A stretch of DNA of 39,936 nucleotides from Ignavibacteria bacterium (lineage in GTDB: Bacteria > Bacteroidota > Ignavibacteria > Kapaibacteriales > UBA2268), in the NCBI GenBank assembly GCA_012518115.1, contig JAAYTD010000060.1, positions 1-39,936 of the forward strand, written 5' to 3'. A program made the position numbers and the translations under genes. The notes below the pieces were generated by a model. It was not told the DNA's origin. It worked only from the letters and a program-made list of their open reading frames with translations, and did not search any database. Shown here in pieces: positions 39,770 to 39,936 of this stretch (positions within the stretch are counted from its first letter, which is position 1; each line of letters starts with the position of its first letter).

Positions 39770-39936
39770 TTATTTACTCACTACTATAGACTTCATAGCA
39801 AACTTGCCATTAGATTCAACTAAAATATAGTAAGTTCCATTAGATAAATTACTCATATCTAAACTAACTTCGTTCAATCCTTGATAGCCTGACTTACTAG
39901 ATAATTCAGATACAAGACGACCTGAAATATCTAATA
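39770..39936 (-). CDS. T9SS cargo protein, C-terminal fragment (5' end outside window)
   Basis: The minus strand encodes the last 54 residues of an open frame that continues past the window edge. It begins LDISGRLVSELSSKSGYQ and contains SLDMSNLSNGTYYILVES before ending KFAMKSIVVSK. This is the second half of a type A T9SS sorting domain (D-x-S-G-R-x-V, then L-S-x-G-x-Y, then a basic terminal strand K-x-I-V-V). The full protein is therefore exported by the type IX system to the cell surface or medium. Nothing can be said of its catalytic or binding part. The stop codon is at 39770-39772. Confidence 0.85.
   Translation of the reverse strand, partial: LDISGRLVSELSSKSGYQGLNEVSLDMSNLSNGTYYILVESNGKFAMKSIVVSK

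Overview
The window is AT-rich (roughly 30% GC by eye) and reads as chromosome of a member of the Bacteroidota/Chlorobiota-Ignavibacteriota-Kapabacteria superphylum. The strongest evidence is two proteins ending in type IX secretion (T9SS) type A sorting domains (4580-10270 and the fragment at 39770-39936). Supporting signs are candidate TTTG-N20-TAnnTTTG promoters (10642-10673, 25596-25627), mostly absent Shine-Dalgarno (SD) motifs, class III fructose-1,6-bisphosphatase, eukaryote-type glycyl-tRNA synthetase and a DUF4221-like protein. I see no phage, transposase, CRISPR array or rRNA. The exact genus cannot be read from the sequence.

Layout. 1-258: non-coding, with a perfect 16-bp hairpin and two 21-bp direct repeats. 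259-2316 (+): GH57 glucan hydrolase. 2403-4413 (-): buk and ptb, the phosphotransbutyrylase/butyrate kinase pair. 4580-10270 (-): a 1896-residue secreted beta-helix protein. 10271-11149: inverted repeats and two tandem tRNA-Thr(TGT) genes. 11150-14052 (-): SprA-related metalloprotease-like protein, mltG, a two-helix membrane protein and dapD. 14053-14567: palindromic repeat block. 14568-17626 (+): M29-type aminopeptidase, TauE-like exporter, flippase. 17764-19512 (+): secreted TPR protein. 19593-21005 (-): glyS. 21006-21721: the largest palindrome array. 21722-23255 (-): two small exported proteins. 23423-25381 (-): class III FBPase. 25856-28990 (+): ClC/CBS protein and DUF1343 (NamZ-like) protein. 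29131-32649 (+): smc. 32831-34030 (-): Tyr/Gly- and Ser/Arg-rich repeat lipoprotein. 34086-36188 (-): prfB with a programmed +1 frameshift, ispD and a PHA-granule-region-like small protein. 36319-39669 (-): ferritin, PIF1-like helicase with HRDC, TrmH. 39770-39936: 3' end of a second T9SS cargo gene.

Working together. Most genes are housekeeping: envelope and peptidoglycan (dapD, mltG, NamZ-like, flippase), translation (glyS, prfB, tRNA-Thr, trmH), chromosome maintenance (smc, helicase), and carbon/energy metabolism (GH57, ptb-buk, FBPase III). GH57 and ptb-buk sit side by side but are convergent and separated by a bidirectional terminator, so they are not one operon. The accessory content is exported: the giant T9SS protein, the DUF4221-like pair and the repeat lipoprotein. 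Intergenic gaps carry a family of short palindromes (CCCC-TAC-GGGG and relatives) with paired stem changes, plus a GAAGWCR heptamer module found at three places.
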